DNA from: Ascarosepion bandense
Taxonomy: Eukaryota; Mollusca; Cephalopoda; Sepiida; Sepiidae
DNA: 64,000 nucleotides
Reading direction: 5' to 3'
NCBI GenBank assembly: GCA_037127315.1
Contig: JBBBDQ010000913.1
Coordinates: 3,491,501 to 3,555,500, forward strand
Part shown: piece after piece, positions 20,530 through 31,287 of the stretch
Position numbering within the stretch: position 1 is the stretch's first letter
Layout: each line of letters starts with the position of its first letter
The notes under the pieces: model-generated
What the model saw: only the letters and a program-made list of their open reading frames with translations
Databases searched by the model: none
Told to the model about the DNA's origin: nothing
Position numbers and translations under genes: made by a program

Positions 20530-21280
20530 TGTATATGGCGTTTTGTTCTTTAACGTACTTTGCCGGACTAAAATATATTTTTCATTGGGGAATCTGAAGG
20601 AGATTTCTACCACCTTTAAAGTTGTTGTTTTTCACTTGTTTTTACTTTTTTCAGTGAAATCTGATCGATTACACCCTAAACTTTCCGATTGACAAAAAAA
20701 GATTTGGAAAAATTTCAACAATGTTCTATTTTAGGGATGGGGGCTCAGTTTTTCATACAACGTTATAGTAAATCGATCCTCCATTTTGGAACCACACGCC
20801 GGTACGACATTACCACCACCTATAAATTGGTTGATTATCAATTTATTTTTTACTTTTTTTTAGTGCAATCTTATCAATTAAGCCCTAAACTTTCCGACTG
20901 ACAAAAGAATTTGTAAAAATTTCAACATTTAAACACGTTTAGGGGGGCTCAGTTTTTCATATAACCTTATCGTAAATCGATCCTGTGCAATTAATTTTTG
21001 GCTTGCGCATATTCAATCTCTTGCGAAATTTTTGTAAAAGACAAAAACAAGAGCAACAACTCGTCTCCCGACTAAAAAAAAAAAAAAAAAATCGACCCCA
21101 ACCTGACTGGTTCCAAAACAGAGGATCGATTTACTATAATGTTGTGTGAGAAAATGAGACCCCCTTAAAATTCTTTAAATATTGAAATTTTTTCAAATTT
21201 TTTTTATAATCGGAAACTTTATGTAATAACCGATAAAACTGCGCTGAAAAAAAATATTAAAAAATGAAAAACAACAAATT
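20530..21280. repeat. repeat E: tandem pair plus inverted copy (foldback)
   Basis: Two direct units ~206 bp apart share AACTTTCCGAYTGACAAAA, AAAAATTTCAACA and CTCAGTTTTTCATA (20680 and 20886). The stretch 21040-21280 is the reverse complement of 20640-20830 (GGATCGATTTACTATAATGT vs ACGTTATAGTAAATCGATCC), giving a foldback of ~200 bp arms around 240 bp. An A18 run at 21070 lies in the loop-proximal part. No coding. Confidence 0.65.
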
Positions 21281-21286
21281 TAAAGG

Positions 21287-21411
21287 GGGTGTTAGTCTCC
21301 TTCAGGTCCGCCAAAAGGTGGTGCTAGTCTCCTTCAGGTCCGCCAAAAGGTGGTGCTAGTCTTCTCCAGGTCCGCCAAAAGGTGGTGCTAGTCTCCTTCA
21401 GGTCCGCCTTT
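21287..21411. repeat. 32 bp tandem repeat x4
   Basis: GGTGGTGCTAGTCTCCTTCA plus GGTCCGCCAAAA repeated with starts of TAGTCT at 21293, 21325, 21357 and 21389. Nearly identical units; one has CTTCTCC for CTCCTTC. Confidence 0.95.
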
Positions 21412-21431
21412 TCGTTGATGTAACAGTACAT

Positions 21432-21762
21432 GTATGTTATGCAGTTGATATCGGCTCGGAATGAGAAATCGCAGACCCGAGTTGGAATGTATTGCATTCC
21501 CTTACGCGCAAATAGCCTCTATGGATTTAAAAGAAGGGCAGATTGGGTTCTGTAGGCTTAGTAGGAAATCAGTCTACCGCAGAAAGCAATGGGGAGCTAC
21601 TACGGGAGAGTTTTCTGCTCAGTCAGTCATGTTTCTTTCTAGACATAATCGCCCATTTAAATGCAACGAATTCGACTGGAACTCGATCTTGGATCTCGGA
21701 TATTTTATTCCGAGCCGATATCCATTGCACCTCAACGCACATCCACGCCGTTCTTTATACAT
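21432..21762. mobile_element. two SA SINE pieces, tail to tail
   Basis: 21432-21656 is a plus-strand SA with degenerate head (GTTGATATCGGCTCGGAATG) and shortened body (CTACCGCAGAAAGCAATGGG). 21657-21762 is a minus-strand SA head (GAATTCGACTGGAACTCGAT, CCGAGCCGATATCCATTGCA). The join has no body between, so the second piece is cut. Confidence 0.8.
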
Positions 21763-21794
21763 GTTACAAATTAAACTAAGCCCAACTGACTATT

Positions 21795-22104
21795 AAAGGA
21801 CGTTGGCATGAGAGACTGAAAAGCAATAGTTTTTTCCAATTAAAACGAAACCGTAGACTGAAAAAAAAATGAATGGATGGAAGTCAAATTTTGATTTCCT
21901 GGTATCGATATCGAATAAGTTTTTTTCGTCGTAAACTGAATTTTGAAGTCTAAATAAGTTCTCTGAGTAAATGGTATCATGGCTGAGACTAAGAACTACA
22001 ATTATACCTACATAGAGCCCAACCCAAAGCAAAAACTAAAATAAAAGGGCTGAAAAAAATACACACATACAGGCAGATAAACAGACACACACACAAACAT
22101 CTCG

Positions 22105-22147
<43 letters not shown>

Positions 22148-22415
22148 CGGTTTTCTGCACTATTGTAAGAACTGCAACCTTGAAACTTCTGAAACTTCTG
22201 AATATCGTTTCTTATAGCTTTGTCTATGAGTGTATCAAATTTGATTAAAATCGGACCACTCCTTCTACAACCCGATTTTTTCGAGTATCGATTTTTGATA
22301 TTTATTGGGGGTACCTCGACAGAAAACCTAGCTAAGAACACTCGCAGACGCTTATAGTAAAACTGTGTAAATTTTCAATAAAATCGGTTTAGCCGTTTCG
22401 GAATCTATAGGTAAC

Positions 22416-22481
<66 letters not shown>

Positions 22482-22505
22482 CGAATGTTCCATTTATAAA
22501 TAAGT
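21795..22505 (+). repeat. dispersed repeat D, copy 2 (5' truncated)
   Basis: Starts at GGACGTTGGCATGAGAGACT, missing the first ~85 bp of copy 1. Middle (TA)n at 22112-22142, then AAGAACTGCAACCTTGAAAC with a duplicated TTCTGAAAC, and the (CA)n near the 3' end expanded to about 35 units (22419-22479). Confidence 0.85.
22419..22479. repeat. (CA)n microsatellite
   Basis: Expansion of the ACACAC stretch present at the same place in every D copy. Confidence 0.95.
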
Positions 22506-22506
22506 T

Positions 22507-23118
22507 TAGATTTTTCTAGTTAAATTTTTCACTTATATTAAATTTGATCCATCATTGTGCATAATTAGGTTACAATAAAATTTATATTTTATATCAATAC
22601 TACCTATAAAAACAGAAATTTAATATACTGGGGAGGGAAGATGGCGTATCATAGACTGGGTGGGAGGCTACCATAGATTCTGTTAAAAATTGCTGCAACT
22701 TATTTATGATTTCGAATGATCTATTATGACAAGATTTATCTTGCATTGCAATGAAAAAAAATTTAAGCCAGTTACTTACATACATTGTATTTATTTTCAA
22801 TTTTCTAGCAGAATTGTTCAATAATATTGCGTATAAGCTATTATTGTACATAGGATGAAATTATCTGTTATGACATGTCTCTAATTTGTATTTAGATACA
22901 TTGTATTTAATTTGAATTTTTCTAGTTGAATTATTCACCTATATTGCATCTGATCCATTATTGTACGTAATTAGGTTACAATAAAAATTGTATTTGATAT
23001 GAATAAGAGAAAGATTCTATTTAATATGAGTACTACATTATGAAAATTGAGATATAGTAGATTGGAGGCGTATCAAAGATTCCGTAGATATCATAGATTC
23101 GTGGGAGGCACAAGAGCC
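22507..23118. repeat. ~400 bp diverged tandem repeat
   Basis: ATTTTTCTAGTTRAATTWTT, TGATCCATYATTGT and AATTAGGTTACAATAAAA occur at 22512-22580 and again at 22915-22985 (offset ~403), with a shorter echo near 22800. The GGGAGGC plus TACCATAGATTC/TATCATAGATTC block follows both. AT-rich, no gene signal. Confidence 0.6.
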
Positions 23119-23155
23119 GTAAACAGACCAGATAGATAGATAATGACGAGACAGT

Positions 23156-23205
<50 letters not shown>

Positions 23206-23213
23206 GACGAGGC

Positions 23214-23252
<39 letters not shown>
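23119..23252. repeat. (ATAG)n microsatellite
   Basis: Two ATAG runs separated by ATAATGACGAGGC, which itself is duplicated (23138 and 23202). Confidence 0.95.
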
Positions 23253-24480
23253 CTGTAGTAATTAATCAGCTGATATTTTACTGATGTTATTTCCTTTCAC
23301 TTTGAGAGTCCGGAAGCTGTGACCTTGTGCCATACTCTGTCACAATCTGCCTAGATTATAAAATTAGTAATCAATCTGCCTTTTGGAAAGAACAAAATAG
23401 ATCTACTGTTCTGTTTCTTAATAATAAATACGATCAATGCAGCGCGGGTGGGGACTGGAAACGACGATAAGGTCCTCAGTATGGCTGGGGGCTTAAAATC
23501 TCAGTCGAAAACGAAACGGTATAATGTGACGGATCCTAAAACTAAGTCTGGGTTTTGAGTGCGAGAACATCGTCGGATGACGACGGGAAAACCTAGAGGA
23601 CGAAACCGGTGCTCGTATCTAGAAAGGATGGTGTGTTAGTAGGTGGGGGCTGGGCTTACAAGCAAGGAAATAGGTACAAGGAGGACAAGAAAGGTGGGAA
23701 TCAGGGTCGAGTCGGACAAACGAATGGATTGTGGATTGCAGTAGAGGTAGGGGCCGATCAGGAAGAGGCTGACTTTCCCCTTCCCCAGCCAGTCTCTACT
23801 CTGCTCCCCACTTACCAGAATCAGCTGCTTATTGTAATAAAGAGTGAGAAATAGTGGCGGTGCGTTTGTACGCTTCACTGGTCACCAATCAAGAAAAATA
23901 TTGTTTTAGAACTGCTCTTTTGCAGTGCACCTCCACTGAGGGTGGTGGGTTCGATTTGTAGAAGGTAACTGCTCAAAGGGAATGGGTGGGATAACAATCA
24001 AGGGTGTGGTTAGAGGCGCAGGAGATTTAGGGGTTGGATAATGCAGCAAGAACAGCAGCTTTTTTTTTAAAACGCAGCAAAATAAAGAGATAAGGGTTGG
24101 TCTGTGAGTTTATGGAGCATAGGACAGCGATATTACTGGCAATGTTGTTGTTGGTAGCAAGATGATGGTGGCTTGTGGTAGTGGTCAGTGGTAGAGCCGG
24201 GTTGACAGAATATGCAATGACCCTTCGGTGGCGATTTTCTTGCTCAGATTTAAGGGTCGGAGAAAAAATCGGAAGATGGCCGTTGAAATTTGGCAATGTA
24301 AATGCGGAGTGGTTATGAAACAGAGTAGTGGGGGCGTTTAGGAGAGCATAGGTAATATGGGGAGAGCGAGAGATGTTGGTTATCAAGTCGAGTGAGGTTG
24401 ACAATGAGTCAAAAAGAGAGGAAGAGATTATGGGAGGGGTGAATAAAGAGAGGCAAAATACGCGGGAAGAGGGAGTCAGT
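23253..24480. other. mixed-composition DNA, no supported gene
   Basis: The least repetitive stretch of the left half. Two overlapping small frames exist around 23609-23878 (81 codons plus, 80 codons minus), and 125 codons on minus at 24027-24404. None shows a signal peptide, domain or codon pattern I can defend. CpG is moderate near 23430-23600. Possible unique intergenic or intronic DNA, or an old LINE body. Confidence 0.4.
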
Positions 24481-24543
24481 AGTTTTAATGAGATGGATGA
24501 TAATTAGAAGGTATCATCATCATCATTATCAACAACAGCAACC

Positions 24544-24544
<1 letters not shown>

Positions 24545-24576
<32 letters not shown>

Positions 24577-24626
24577 AGAAGAAGAAGAAGAAGAAGAAGA
24601 AGAAGAAGAAGAAGAAGAAGAAGAAA
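24545..24626. repeat. (TAA)n(GAA)n microsatellite
   Basis: About 10 TAA units then about 17 GAA units with a clean junction at 24575. Confidence 0.95.
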
Positions 24627-24752
24627 CTTTATTTTATTTTCTACTTCCTTTCCTTCATATCTTTTATCCATAGCATTATTCATTTTCTTTCTCTTTTGGT
24701 TATTCATTTCTTTTTTGTTTTTCTTTTTTTTAATATTTAAATTCATTCAACC

Positions 24753-24784
<32 letters not shown>

Positions 24785-25028
24785 TTTTCTTTCTCTTTCT
24801 AATATTTTCCCTTCACTTTTTTTTAGTTCTTTCGTTTAATCTTTCGGATATTTTATTTCTTTCTTTTTCTTTCTTTCTTTCTTTCTTTTTCTTTCTTTCT
24901 TTCTTTTTCTTTCTTTCTTTCGTTTTCTTCTTTCTGATATTTTCTCTTACCTATTTTTGTTACTTATTTATTTTTCTTTCCAATATTTTCTTTTTCTTTC
25001 TAGTATTTTTCTGTTCTTTTATTTTTGT

Positions 25029-25063
<35 letters not shown>

Positions 25064-25067
25064 AATT

Positions 25068-25345
25068 CTATCCTTGCTTTTTTCTTCCTTTCAGTAATTC
25101 TTAGAGAGGCATTTTCAATCATCCTTTTAAAGTTTTTCGCTTTTTTCTTCATTCAGTCTCTTACCTTGTTTCTGTTTGCTTTTTATTTTTTACGTTTTTC
25201 TCAAGATATTTCATTCATCATTTTTACACTTTCTTTTTTGCTTTCTATCTTTTTTCTTCTTTAATCAGTCACTTTCATTATTTCTGTTTACATTCTTAAT
25301 TTTTTCCCAAGACATTTCCATGTTCATTGAATTCTTTCTTTCTTT
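25068..25345. repeat. arm 1 of a 13 kb-apart inverted repeat
   Basis: Reads CTATCCTTGCTTTTTTCTTC, then TTCATTCAGTCTCTTACC, TTTAATCAGTCACTTTCATT and CATGTTCATTGAATTC; the reverse complement of each, in opposite order, is at 38190-38470. The match crosses non-microsatellite words, so it is true homology, not shared composition. Confidence 0.85.
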
Positions 25346-25600
25346 CTTTCTTTCGTTTTCTCTTACCTTTCTTTTGTTACTTATTTATTTTTCTTTCCAA
25401 TATTTTCTCTTCCTTTCTAGTATTTTTCTGATCTTTTATTTTTGTTTTTTCTTTCTTTCTACTTCCTTTTTTCATTATACTTTAATTCTATTTTTTATTG
25501 TTTTCTAATAATTTCTTCCTTTTTTTAAGTTTTTCTTTAAAGTATTTTCATTTGTCCTTCTTTCCTAGTTCTTCCTTTCTTCTTTCTTTCTTTCATTCAT

Positions 25601-25636
<36 letters not shown>

Positions 25637-26041
25637 GTATTTTCTTATTTTTTTCCTACATTTTTCATTATTATTCTTCTTACTTTTTTTTCTTTTCTCC
25701 TTTCCTCTCTGACATTTTTCTCTGTTTTTCTTTGCTCGTAATTTCTTTCTTTCTTTCAAATATTTTCTTCTTTCTTATTTTATGTTTTTTTATTTTCTTT
25801 CTTTCTTTCAAATATTTGCTTTTTCTTTCTTTTTAAAATTTTTATTTTATTTACTTCTTTGAATTTTTTCTTTTTAATTTTTTGTTTTCTTCATTTCATT
25901 CAAATGTTTGCTTTTTCTTTTTATCATTTTTCTTTTTTCAAATATTTTCTTCTTCCTTTTATGTTTTTATTTGTTCGTTCTTTCAAATATTTTCTTTTTT
26001 ATCTTTTCTTCTTTCTTTCTTTCAAATATTTTTTCTTTTAT

Positions 26042-26330
26042 TTTTAACCTTTATTTTCTTTCTTACAAATATTTTCTTTTTTATCTTTCCTTCTTTTTTC
26101 TTTCAAATATTTTTTATTTTTAACCTTTATTTTCTTTCTTACAAATATTTTCTATTTTATCTTTCCTTCTTTTTTCTTTTAAATATTTTTTTTATTTTTA
26201 ACCTTTATTTTCTTTCTTACAAATATTTTCTATTTTATCTTTCCTTCTTTTTTCTTTCAAATATTTTTATTTTATTTTTAACCTTTATTTTCTTTTTTAC
26301 AAATATTTTCTTTTTCGTTTTTTATTAACT
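26042..26330. repeat. ~78 bp tandem repeat x4
   Basis: AACCTTTATTTTCTTTCTTA recurs at 26046, 26122, 26200 and 26280 (periods 76, 78, 80), each followed by CAAATATTTTC and TTATCTTTCCTTC. Length differences come from T runs. Confidence 0.9.
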
Positions 26331-26902
26331 TCTTTCTTATATTTCTACCCTTCTTTCATTCTTTATTGTTTACTTCCTTGTATCTTTTTTTTTTTTTTGT
26401 TCCTTGCTTGCTATTATCTAGAAGTTTCTCTATCTTTCTTTTTTGTTCTTTATTTGTTCTTTTCCTCATTTTTTAATTTTCTTTTTTCTTTCAAATAGTT
26501 TTTCTTTTTATCTTTTTACTGGCAGTATAGCCCGGCGTTGCTCGGGTGTAATGAAAGCTTTAAAACTAATCCATGGTCCTGGAGCTTAGACTCTTTCGAC
26601 GTTGGCACAAAAGACTAAAAAGCAATAGTTGTTTCCAGTTAAAGCAAAACCGTAGACTGAAGGAAAAATGAATGGATGTAAGTCAATTTTTTATTTCCTT
26701 GTATAGATATCAAATAAGTTTTTTTCGTCGTAAACTGAATTTTGAAGGCTAAATAAGTCCTCTGAGTAAATGGTATCATGGCTGAGACTAAGAACTATAA
26801 TTATACCTACTTAGAGCCCAACCCGAAGCAAAAACTAAAATAAAAGGGCTGAAAAAATACACACATACAGGCAGATAAACAGACACACACACAAACATCT
26901 TG

Positions 26903-26933
<31 letters not shown>

Positions 26934-26936
26934 ATG

Positions 26937-27372
26937 GATTCTCCCGTCGCGTTCAACGTATGAGGGTCCAACCAGCAAGACAACCACACAGAGATTTGTT
27001 TATAGTGGTGAAGGCATTGTGTAGTACCATCCACACTTCTTGGAACTGCTGATAACAAACAATTGGTGCAGATGACTGCCACAAATCGCACGAACAGCAG
27101 ACCTCAATTATTTAACCCATAATTGGAGAGAACGAACGGATTAATACCTTTCCCAAGGGTACCAGTGCGCAAGTGAATGCAGCGTGCTCGACTGAAATTG
27201 GAACTCGGCTCACCGATTTCCCCCTCCAAGACGACATCCACCGCACATCCGTGAGTGCTAACAGCACCTGGTATTCTCAAGTGGTCACCCACCTAAGTAC
27301 TGACCAGGCTCAACGTTGCTTAACTTCGGTGATCGAGCGGGAACCGGTGTATCCAACGTGACATGACCGTTA
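26937..27372 (-). mobile_element. composite insertion: 5S-like head + SA tRNA-like unit + unique 3' part
   Basis: In minus-strand order: a 119 nt 5S rRNA-like sequence (27371-27253), a degenerate SA tRNA-like head (27252-27190; A-box-like TGCGGTGGATG, B-box-like GAGTTCCAATTTC), the start of the SA body (GGTACCCTTGGGAAAGGTAT, AATTATGGGTTAAATAATTG), then ~170 bp not seen elsewhere, ending GAGAATCCATTATATATA. It lies in the (TA)n of repeat D. It could be a new SINE type with two polymerase III promoters, or an SA copy that hit a 5S-derived element. Confidence 0.7.
27253..27371 (-). rRNA. 5S rRNA-like sequence (pseudogene or SINE head)
   Basis: The minus strand shows the 5S landmarks in order and at normal spacing: CACGTTGGATACACCGGTTC, CGATCACCGAAGTTAAGCAA (A-block), GGTCAGTACTTAGGTGGGTG and GACCACTTGAGAATACC (C-block), GGTGCTGTTAGCACT. 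Length 119 nt is that of a full 5S gene. The ends can still pair as helix I (TAACGG with CTGTTA). Several loop bases differ from typical animal 5S, and no T-run terminator follows because SINE sequence begins at once. Likely a 5S-derived mobile head rather than a working rRNA gene. Confidence 0.85.
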
Positions 27373-27716
27373 TATATATTTTTTTTTTCTGCACTATTGT
27401 AAGAACTGCAATCTTGAAATTTCTGAATATCGTTTCTTATGTCTTTGTCTATGAGTGTATCAAATTTGATTAAAATCGGACTACTCCTTCTATATCCCGA
27501 TTTTTCGATTATCGATTTTCGATATTTATCCCTGGTACCTTGACAGAAAACCTCGCTAAGAACACTCGCAGACGCTTATAGTACAACTGTGTAAATTTTC
27601 AATAAAATCGGTTCAGCCGTTTCGGAGTCTATAGTTAACGGACACACACACACACACACACACACAGACAGACACACACACAAACAAAGTTACATTTATA
27701 AATAAGTTTAGATTTA

Positions 27717-27950
27717 GATTTTCTTTCTTTCAATTTTTTTTGTTGTCTTTCCTTAAATTTAACTTTTTCTTTCTTTTTTTTGTTTTAACATTTTTCCAAT
27801 ATTTTCTATCCTTCTTTTTTTATATCCTACTTCCTTCCATACTTTCTTTTTTTTTATTAGTCCTTGCTTGCTATTTTTTTCGAGGTTCTTTTTCATTCTT
27901 TTTTATTGCACATCTTTTTTCTTATTCTTTTTTCTTTTGTAAAAGGCCTA
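27717..27950. repeat. pyrimidine-rich tract
   Basis: CTTT-rich sequence resuming the domain seen at 24627-26517, so repeat D copy 3 (with its insertion) split one pyrimidine domain. Confidence 0.75.
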
Positions 27951-28044
27951 ATGTTGCTTAGATCGGCAAGGAAGTTGTGGAGAGCCATGATTACTCTAGC
28001 CCTGAAGGTAGACAGGATAAATGATCATGGTAACTTTTCAAGTA

Positions 28045-29130
28045 TTAAGTATCGTATTTTTCAACTTGCAAGATGCATTTTTTCCTAAAAATAACCTGAA
28101 AAATATGTGTGCCTCTTCGAAGACGAATGTCTCAGTTACCACCATGATTACTACCATAACATGGATGGTAGTGAGGACGATTTATTGTACATGACTGACA
28201 GTAGGGGTGACTCTGCAGATGACCGTTTAGAGTATTGTAGGATCTTCGTTGTGGTGCAGTGGATATCGACTCGGAACGAGAAATCGGAGAGCCGAGTTCG
28301 AATTCCAGTTGAATTCCTCGCATTCACTTACGCACAAATACCCTTGAGAAAGGTATTAATCCGTTTCTTCCCTACAGTTATGGGTTAAATAGGACATATT
28401 GGGTTCAATAGCCTTGGCTGGCAACCAGTCTACCGCAAAAACAATGGCAACCTTCTGCGGGATAATATTCTACCCAGTCAGTCATATCTTTTTCGAGACA
28501 TGATCGACCAAAGCGTGTATCACGTATGGCATTTAACTGACTGACTGAATATAATAGTTAGAAACATGATTAAGTCTTCTACTGGGCATAAAGTGGGGGA
28601 TCGGTTTTCTATTGTTATGAAGAAATAAAATGATCCCCCTCTAATTACTACAATAATATAATACATATCTTGTCTCTCTAGCCATGAGTCAAATAATAGT
28701 ACAGAAAGGGTTCTATAGTCTTGGCTGGCAACCAGTTTACTACAGAAAGTAATGGCAAACTACTGCGAGAAAATCTTCTGCCCAGTCAGTCATGTAGCTT
28801 TCGAGACATGATCGCCCAAACGTGTATCATGTATGGCACTTGACTGACTGACATGAATCCAGCAGTGATGAGTTTTGGGGATTTGAGGATGAATAAAATT
28901 TATTTGATGGTTTTATATTTTTAAATGCATTTTTAAAATTCATAATTCATTTTTATTAAAAATGTCAATGCTATACAAACCGAGTGGTTAATGTGAAGAA
29001 TATGTGGCGCCAGTATGTGAGAGTGAATGTGCTGTATGAGAAAGATTTTTTTCTTAGAAATTCCTTTCCGACATTAGGATGCGTCTTCCAAGCCACGGTG
29101 TCTTGTAAGACGGAAAATATGGTAATTGTT
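28045..29130 (+). mobile_element. DNA transposon remnant broken by an SA dimer
   Basis: Left end CGTATTTTTCAACTTGCAAG with ATGCATTTTTTCC, right end GTCTTGTAAGACGGAAAATA near 29100; these are imperfect inverted repeats. Inside, before the SINE, an acidic frame (DGSEDDLLYMTDSRGDSADD) and, after the SINE, ESSSDEFWGFEDE followed by a stop look like the acidic C-terminus of a transposase interrupted by the SINE at 28249-28852. Superfamily not assigned. Confidence 0.55.
28249..28852 (+). mobile_element. SA SINE dimer with hairpin linker, with head
   Basis: Full first unit with tRNA-like head (GTGGTGCAGTGGATATCG; B box GAGTTCGAATTCCAG), body to TTAACTGACTGACTGA near 28546, hairpin linker 28592-28645 (GGGGGATCGGTTTT vs AAAATGATCCCCC), then a headless second body 28670-28852. 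Shows clearly that only the first unit has a promoter. Confidence 0.9.
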
Positions 29131-29425
29131 GTAATAAAGTTTTGTCGTATTATTTGATTGTACTCTATTTGGGACTAACATAGAATCTAGCAATAACTTT
29201 TAGACATTGTAAGAAAGAAAAGCGTAAGATTTACTTTTTTCTTTTAGAAATTTCTTTCCGACATTAGGATGTATCTTCCAAGCCACAGCGTCTTGTAAGA
29301 CGGAAAATATGGTCATTGTTGTAATAAAGTTTTGTCGTATTATTTGATTGTACTCTATTTGGGACTAATATAGAATCTAGGAATAACTTCTAGATATTGT
29401 AGCAAAGAAAAGCGGGAAGAAAAGA
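29035..29425. repeat. ~195 bp tandem duplication of the transposon right end
   Basis: TTTCCGACATTAGGATGYRT, CTTCCAAGCCACRGYGTCTT, GTAATAAAGTTTTGTCGTAT and CTCTATTTGGGACTAA occur at 29066-29200 and 29256-29390. About 95% identical by eye. Confidence 0.85.
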
Positions 29426-29976
29426 CTATCAAATGTAAGAAGACAAAATGTACGGTTATTAGCAAGGAAGACAGCCCCAAAATCGCATTACGAATTGGAG
29501 ATGTCAAAATCTCTATTTAAGTGGACTCTGTTATAACAGAATTTTGAAAATACGACGCAGAAATCTGAAAACGCGTTATAATAGCGAACTAGTAATGGTA
29601 ATAATAACCGTTTCCCTACGAGGAAATATTTGGCATTCATTACCTGAGCAGCCAATACTGCTTTCGGTTGAAATATATAAAATCTATTTTCTTGTAATAT
29701 ATTACCCTGACTGGCAAAAATGTATTTCAGCCGTGGATGATGGTAACGGGACGCAACATCAATAGCCGACATGCAAATATATGATTGATATCAAAGGCAG
29801 AAAACACAAGTGACAACAAAAGCTTGAAAGGCGATAGCCGGTGAAAATGATTAACACATGTAACTGGCCATAGATGACGTCAATTAAGCGAAAACCTGAA
29901 AAGGAAAATACGTAGAAATTTTGGGTATTAGTCTGGGGTTTCTGGCCTAAATCAGAAGGAATAGAATACAGAACAC

Positions 29977-30008
<32 letters not shown>

Positions 30009-30470
30009 CAGAGAACTCCCGCTGGTTAACGACTCCCCGACAGCTCTTTCGTGATTCTCTCCGGATACATTCCTCCTCTACACCAGGGTCACTGTCGTTG
30101 CCGTCAAAACGCTCATTGTTTTCTAGTTTATATAACACTCTTTCAAGAAAATAGTTTTTTCAGGGCTAGTAATTGTTATCAGTGTTGTTATCTCGTCCTA
30201 CTACTAATAACGGTTTCCTACCTAACCTTTTATTTTAAGTAGTGTGGAATATCAACATCTAAATTATGTCATTATTTTCTCTTCGTGTTACATTTGCTAT
30301 CCATTTTAGTTGTTGCTGCTTTTAGTAGGCCTCAAGTAATGTGGTTGCCGTTTTTGTGAATTTGTAACACCACTCCGCAATGCTGAAAGAAGTATATCTT
30401 TGCCCTTACACTCATGCTTCAATTGCTTAAAGCCTTCTTTTAACCAGGAAGTGATTACATACAGCTAACT
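29426..30470. other. no supported gene; (AG)n at 29978-30006
   Basis: Mixed sequence with a 29 bp AG run. Frames of 60-94 codons on both strands lack any recognisable domain. Confidence 0.5.
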
Positions 30471-30474
30471 ATTT

Positions 30475-30800
30475 AGGTGTTTCTGAACGGGTTTGACGCC
30501 ATGAATGACATTCATATGACAGTCTCGATCTGACGAGGCTATTTAAGAACATGACTTACGTTTTGAGGTTATTGTCTCGGCTTTGAATATCATAGATATA
30601 AGAAAATTACACATTTATAAGTCTACCATTCGTCCATGCTTCGAATATTGCTGCTACATGCCGTCTGGAGCTATATATGACATCCACATGAAAGTCCTGA
30701 TCTGAGGAGGCGATTTAAAAACGTGACTTGTTATTTTTAGTTTATTGTCTTGATTTTGAATATCATGGATGTATTCCATATAATTCACGCATCTACGTGA
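30475..30800 (+). pseudogene. LINE LB-related fragments in tandem
   Basis: Two diverged units (30475-30610, 30611-30780). The second reads HIYKSTIRPCFEYCCYMPSG followed by AIYDIHMKVLI and a stop, the same block as RPCMEYCCHLWSG in LB at 62757-62720. Unit landmarks ATGACATYCATATGA, GATCTGAnGAGGC and GAATATCATGGATATAAGAA recur at 31115-31285 and 32245-32425. Confidence 0.65.
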
Positions 30801-31110
30801 GCACATATCTTCACGTGTGTATGTTGTTTAAATTATTACTGCCTTTGAATTTAAAAATTCTTCATAACGTTTATTATTTTCTTGTAAAATGTTGTAACAC
30901 TTTTCCTGCTGCAAGGCAATATTTGATTTTTAAACTGTAATATATTCCCTGATGATGAACGATGACGTTCGTAAGTACTAGGACAACATTTGGACAATTT
31001 TTATACAAATATAATCCGGAAATAAAAAGTCTAATCAGAAAATATGAAAAAGTTCAAAAGAAAATATATAAGACTATGTTGTCTCTATCGTTTAGACACA
31101 ACTTGTTTAA
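30801..31110. other. no supported gene
   Basis: AT-rich. Holds CCTGATGATGAACGATGACG at 30950, similar to the motif in the foldback arms, but no inverted arm is nearby. Confidence 0.5.
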
Positions 31111-31287
31111 AAGATGACATATTTATAAATGTACCATTCTTTTATGCTTTCAATATTGCTGCTACATATGGTTTGGTGCTATATATGACATCCGTATGAA
31201 AGTGCTGATCTGAGGAGGCGATTTAAAAACATGATATGTTATTTTTAGTTTATTGTCTTGGTTTTGAATATCATGGATATAAGAAGA
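31111..31287 (+). pseudogene. LINE LB-related fragment
   Basis: Reads HIYKCTILLCFQYCCYIWFG then AIYDIRMKVLI; ends at GAATATCATGGATATAAGAA where (TTC)n and the RTE piece begin. The RTE piece (31288-32240) is therefore nested in this LB-like tandem array. Confidence 0.65.

Larger units (their letters stand above)
24627..26517. repeat. 1.9 kb pyrimidine-rich (CTTT)n domain
   Basis: T/C-rich throughout with (CTTT)n, (TTTA)n and recurring TTCCAATATTTTC. Many long phenylalanine/leucine/serine frames are artefacts of composition. Part of it (25068-25345) is an inverted copy of 38190-38470. Confidence 0.9.
26518..27716 (+). repeat. dispersed repeat D, copy 3, split by an insertion
   Basis: 5' half 26518-26936 (ACTGGCAGTATAGCCCGGCG to (TA)n) and 3' half 27373-27716 (CTGCACTATTGTAAGAACTG to TTATAAATAAGTTTAGATT). 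A 436 bp insertion (26937-27372) sits in the middle (TA)n with TATATA on both sides. Confidence 0.85.

Noticed and set aside
23609..23878. Two overlapping frames of ~80 codons on opposite strands
   Set aside because: No start context, domain or codon pattern favours either one.
24715..26328. Several 100-148 codon hydrophobic frames resembling membrane proteins
   Set aside because: Composition artefact of a pyrimidine-rich microsatellite domain; homologous segment on the other side of the window is not conserved in frame.
27253..27371. Functional 5S rRNA gene
   Set aside because: Although full length, it is fused to SINE sequence without a terminator and inserted within another repeat; a 5S-derived mobile head is more likely.
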